Shown: positions 63,839 through 64,000 of the stretch, piece after piece
How the letters are laid out: every line of letters begins with the position of its first letter
Position numbering within the stretch: position 1 is the stretch's first letter
DNA from: Paracoccus luteus
Lineage (GTDB): Bacteria; Pseudomonadota; Alphaproteobacteria; Rhodobacterales; Rhodobacteraceae
Assembly: GCF_004522155.1 (NCBI RefSeq)
Contig: NZ_SDEA01000001.1
Coordinates: 1-64,000 of the forward strand
Length of the DNA stretch: 64,000 nt
Direction: 5' to 3'
The notes under the pieces: generated by a model
The model's input: the letters and a program-made list of their open reading frames with translations, nothing else
Databases searched by the model: none
Told to the model about the DNA's origin: nothing
Made by a program: the position numbers and the translations under genes

Positions 63839-64000
63839 ATGCAACGCAACCTGCCCCTGACGCTGAAGGTCGGCCACCTGCGGCTGGTGTCGGCCATCGC
63901 CGCGCACGGGCAGATCCAGGCGGCGGCGCAGGCGCTGGGGCTGACGCAGCCCGCCGCCTCGCGCAGCCTGGCCGAGCTTGAGCGGCTGGTCGGCACGCCG
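63839..64000 (+). CDS. gbpR: LysR family regulator, GbpR-like (truncated by the window end)
   Basis: Only the first 54 residues are present. They form a LysR helix-turn-helix: [42 protein letters not shown], then RLVGTP where the wing begins. The wording LKVGHLRLV and the divergent position beside chvE match GbpR, which activates the galactose-binding-protein operon in Agrobacterium and relatives. Start: ATG at 63839. The ligand-binding domain lies beyond the window, so the assignment rests on the N-terminus and context. Confidence 0.72.
   Translation, partial: MQRNLPLTLKVGHLRLVSAIAAHGQIQAAAQALGLTQPAASRSLAELERLVGTP

Overview
The window is GC-rich (about 70% by eye), densely coded DNA with strong G/C bias at third codon positions. 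The genes suggest an alphaproteobacterium of the Rhodobacterales, most likely Paracoccus- or Rhodobacter-like. Supporting signs are a polyol operon in the Rhodobacter smo order, a ChvE/GguAB/GbpR sugar-import set, an oxygen-independent ubiquinone set, and many ATGA-coupled genes. No species can be named from the sequence alone.

Layout. 1-309: the 3' half of a tRNA-Phe in AT-rich surroundings, probably the scar of an integrated element. 310-4901: ubiquinone genes, with ubiD-ubiX on the minus strand and ubiT-ubiU-ubiV on the plus strand, around an FNR-like box. 4902-8949: a small copper/cytochrome c cluster with a frameshifted CueR-type regulator and a DUF305-YVTN fusion. 9233-11165: recJ and tRNA-Glu. 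11252-11640: a decayed tyrosine integrase beside that tRNA. 11729-14934: an isoquinoline-1-oxidoreductase-like molybdoenzyme with its cytochrome. 15167-18974: an osmF-yehYXW type glycine betaine ABC importer.

18987-63695 is one long run of carbohydrate genes, about 45 kb: (a) D-xylonate dehydratase, several SDRs, a D-erythronate route (denD, otnK, otnI, otnC) and a CUT1 ABC importer; (b) the tail of the oxidative pentose route (ketoglutarate semialdehyde dehydrogenase, KDA dehydratase, XylX-like dehydratase, an FAH-type hydrolase) with a second GntR regulator; (c) a PaoABC-like molybdenum aldehyde oxidoreductase with its XdhC and MocA maturation factors; (d) the polyol operon smoEFGK-smoS-mtlK-HAD-xylB with divergent smoC-galM; (e) an oxidative D-galactose/L-arabinose route (sugar dehydrogenase, lactonase, dehydratase, dgoK, dgoA) coupled to chvE-gguAB and a divergent, truncated gbpR-like LysR gene.

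The parts fit together as scavenging of plant-type sugars, polyols and sugar acids. Sugars enter by three ABC importers, are oxidised to aldonates, dehydrated to 2-keto-3-deoxy acids, and then either phosphorylated and cleaved or oxidised to 2-oxoglutarate.

The least expected structures are: four tandem copies of a 107-bp unit made from the overlapping tails of the convergent genes mocA and xylB; GTATAC-core palindromes at four carbohydrate promoter regions; strong hairpins after each of the three sugar-binding-protein genes; and two separate scars of mobile DNA at tRNA sequences. I did not find a clearly new defence or other novel system.
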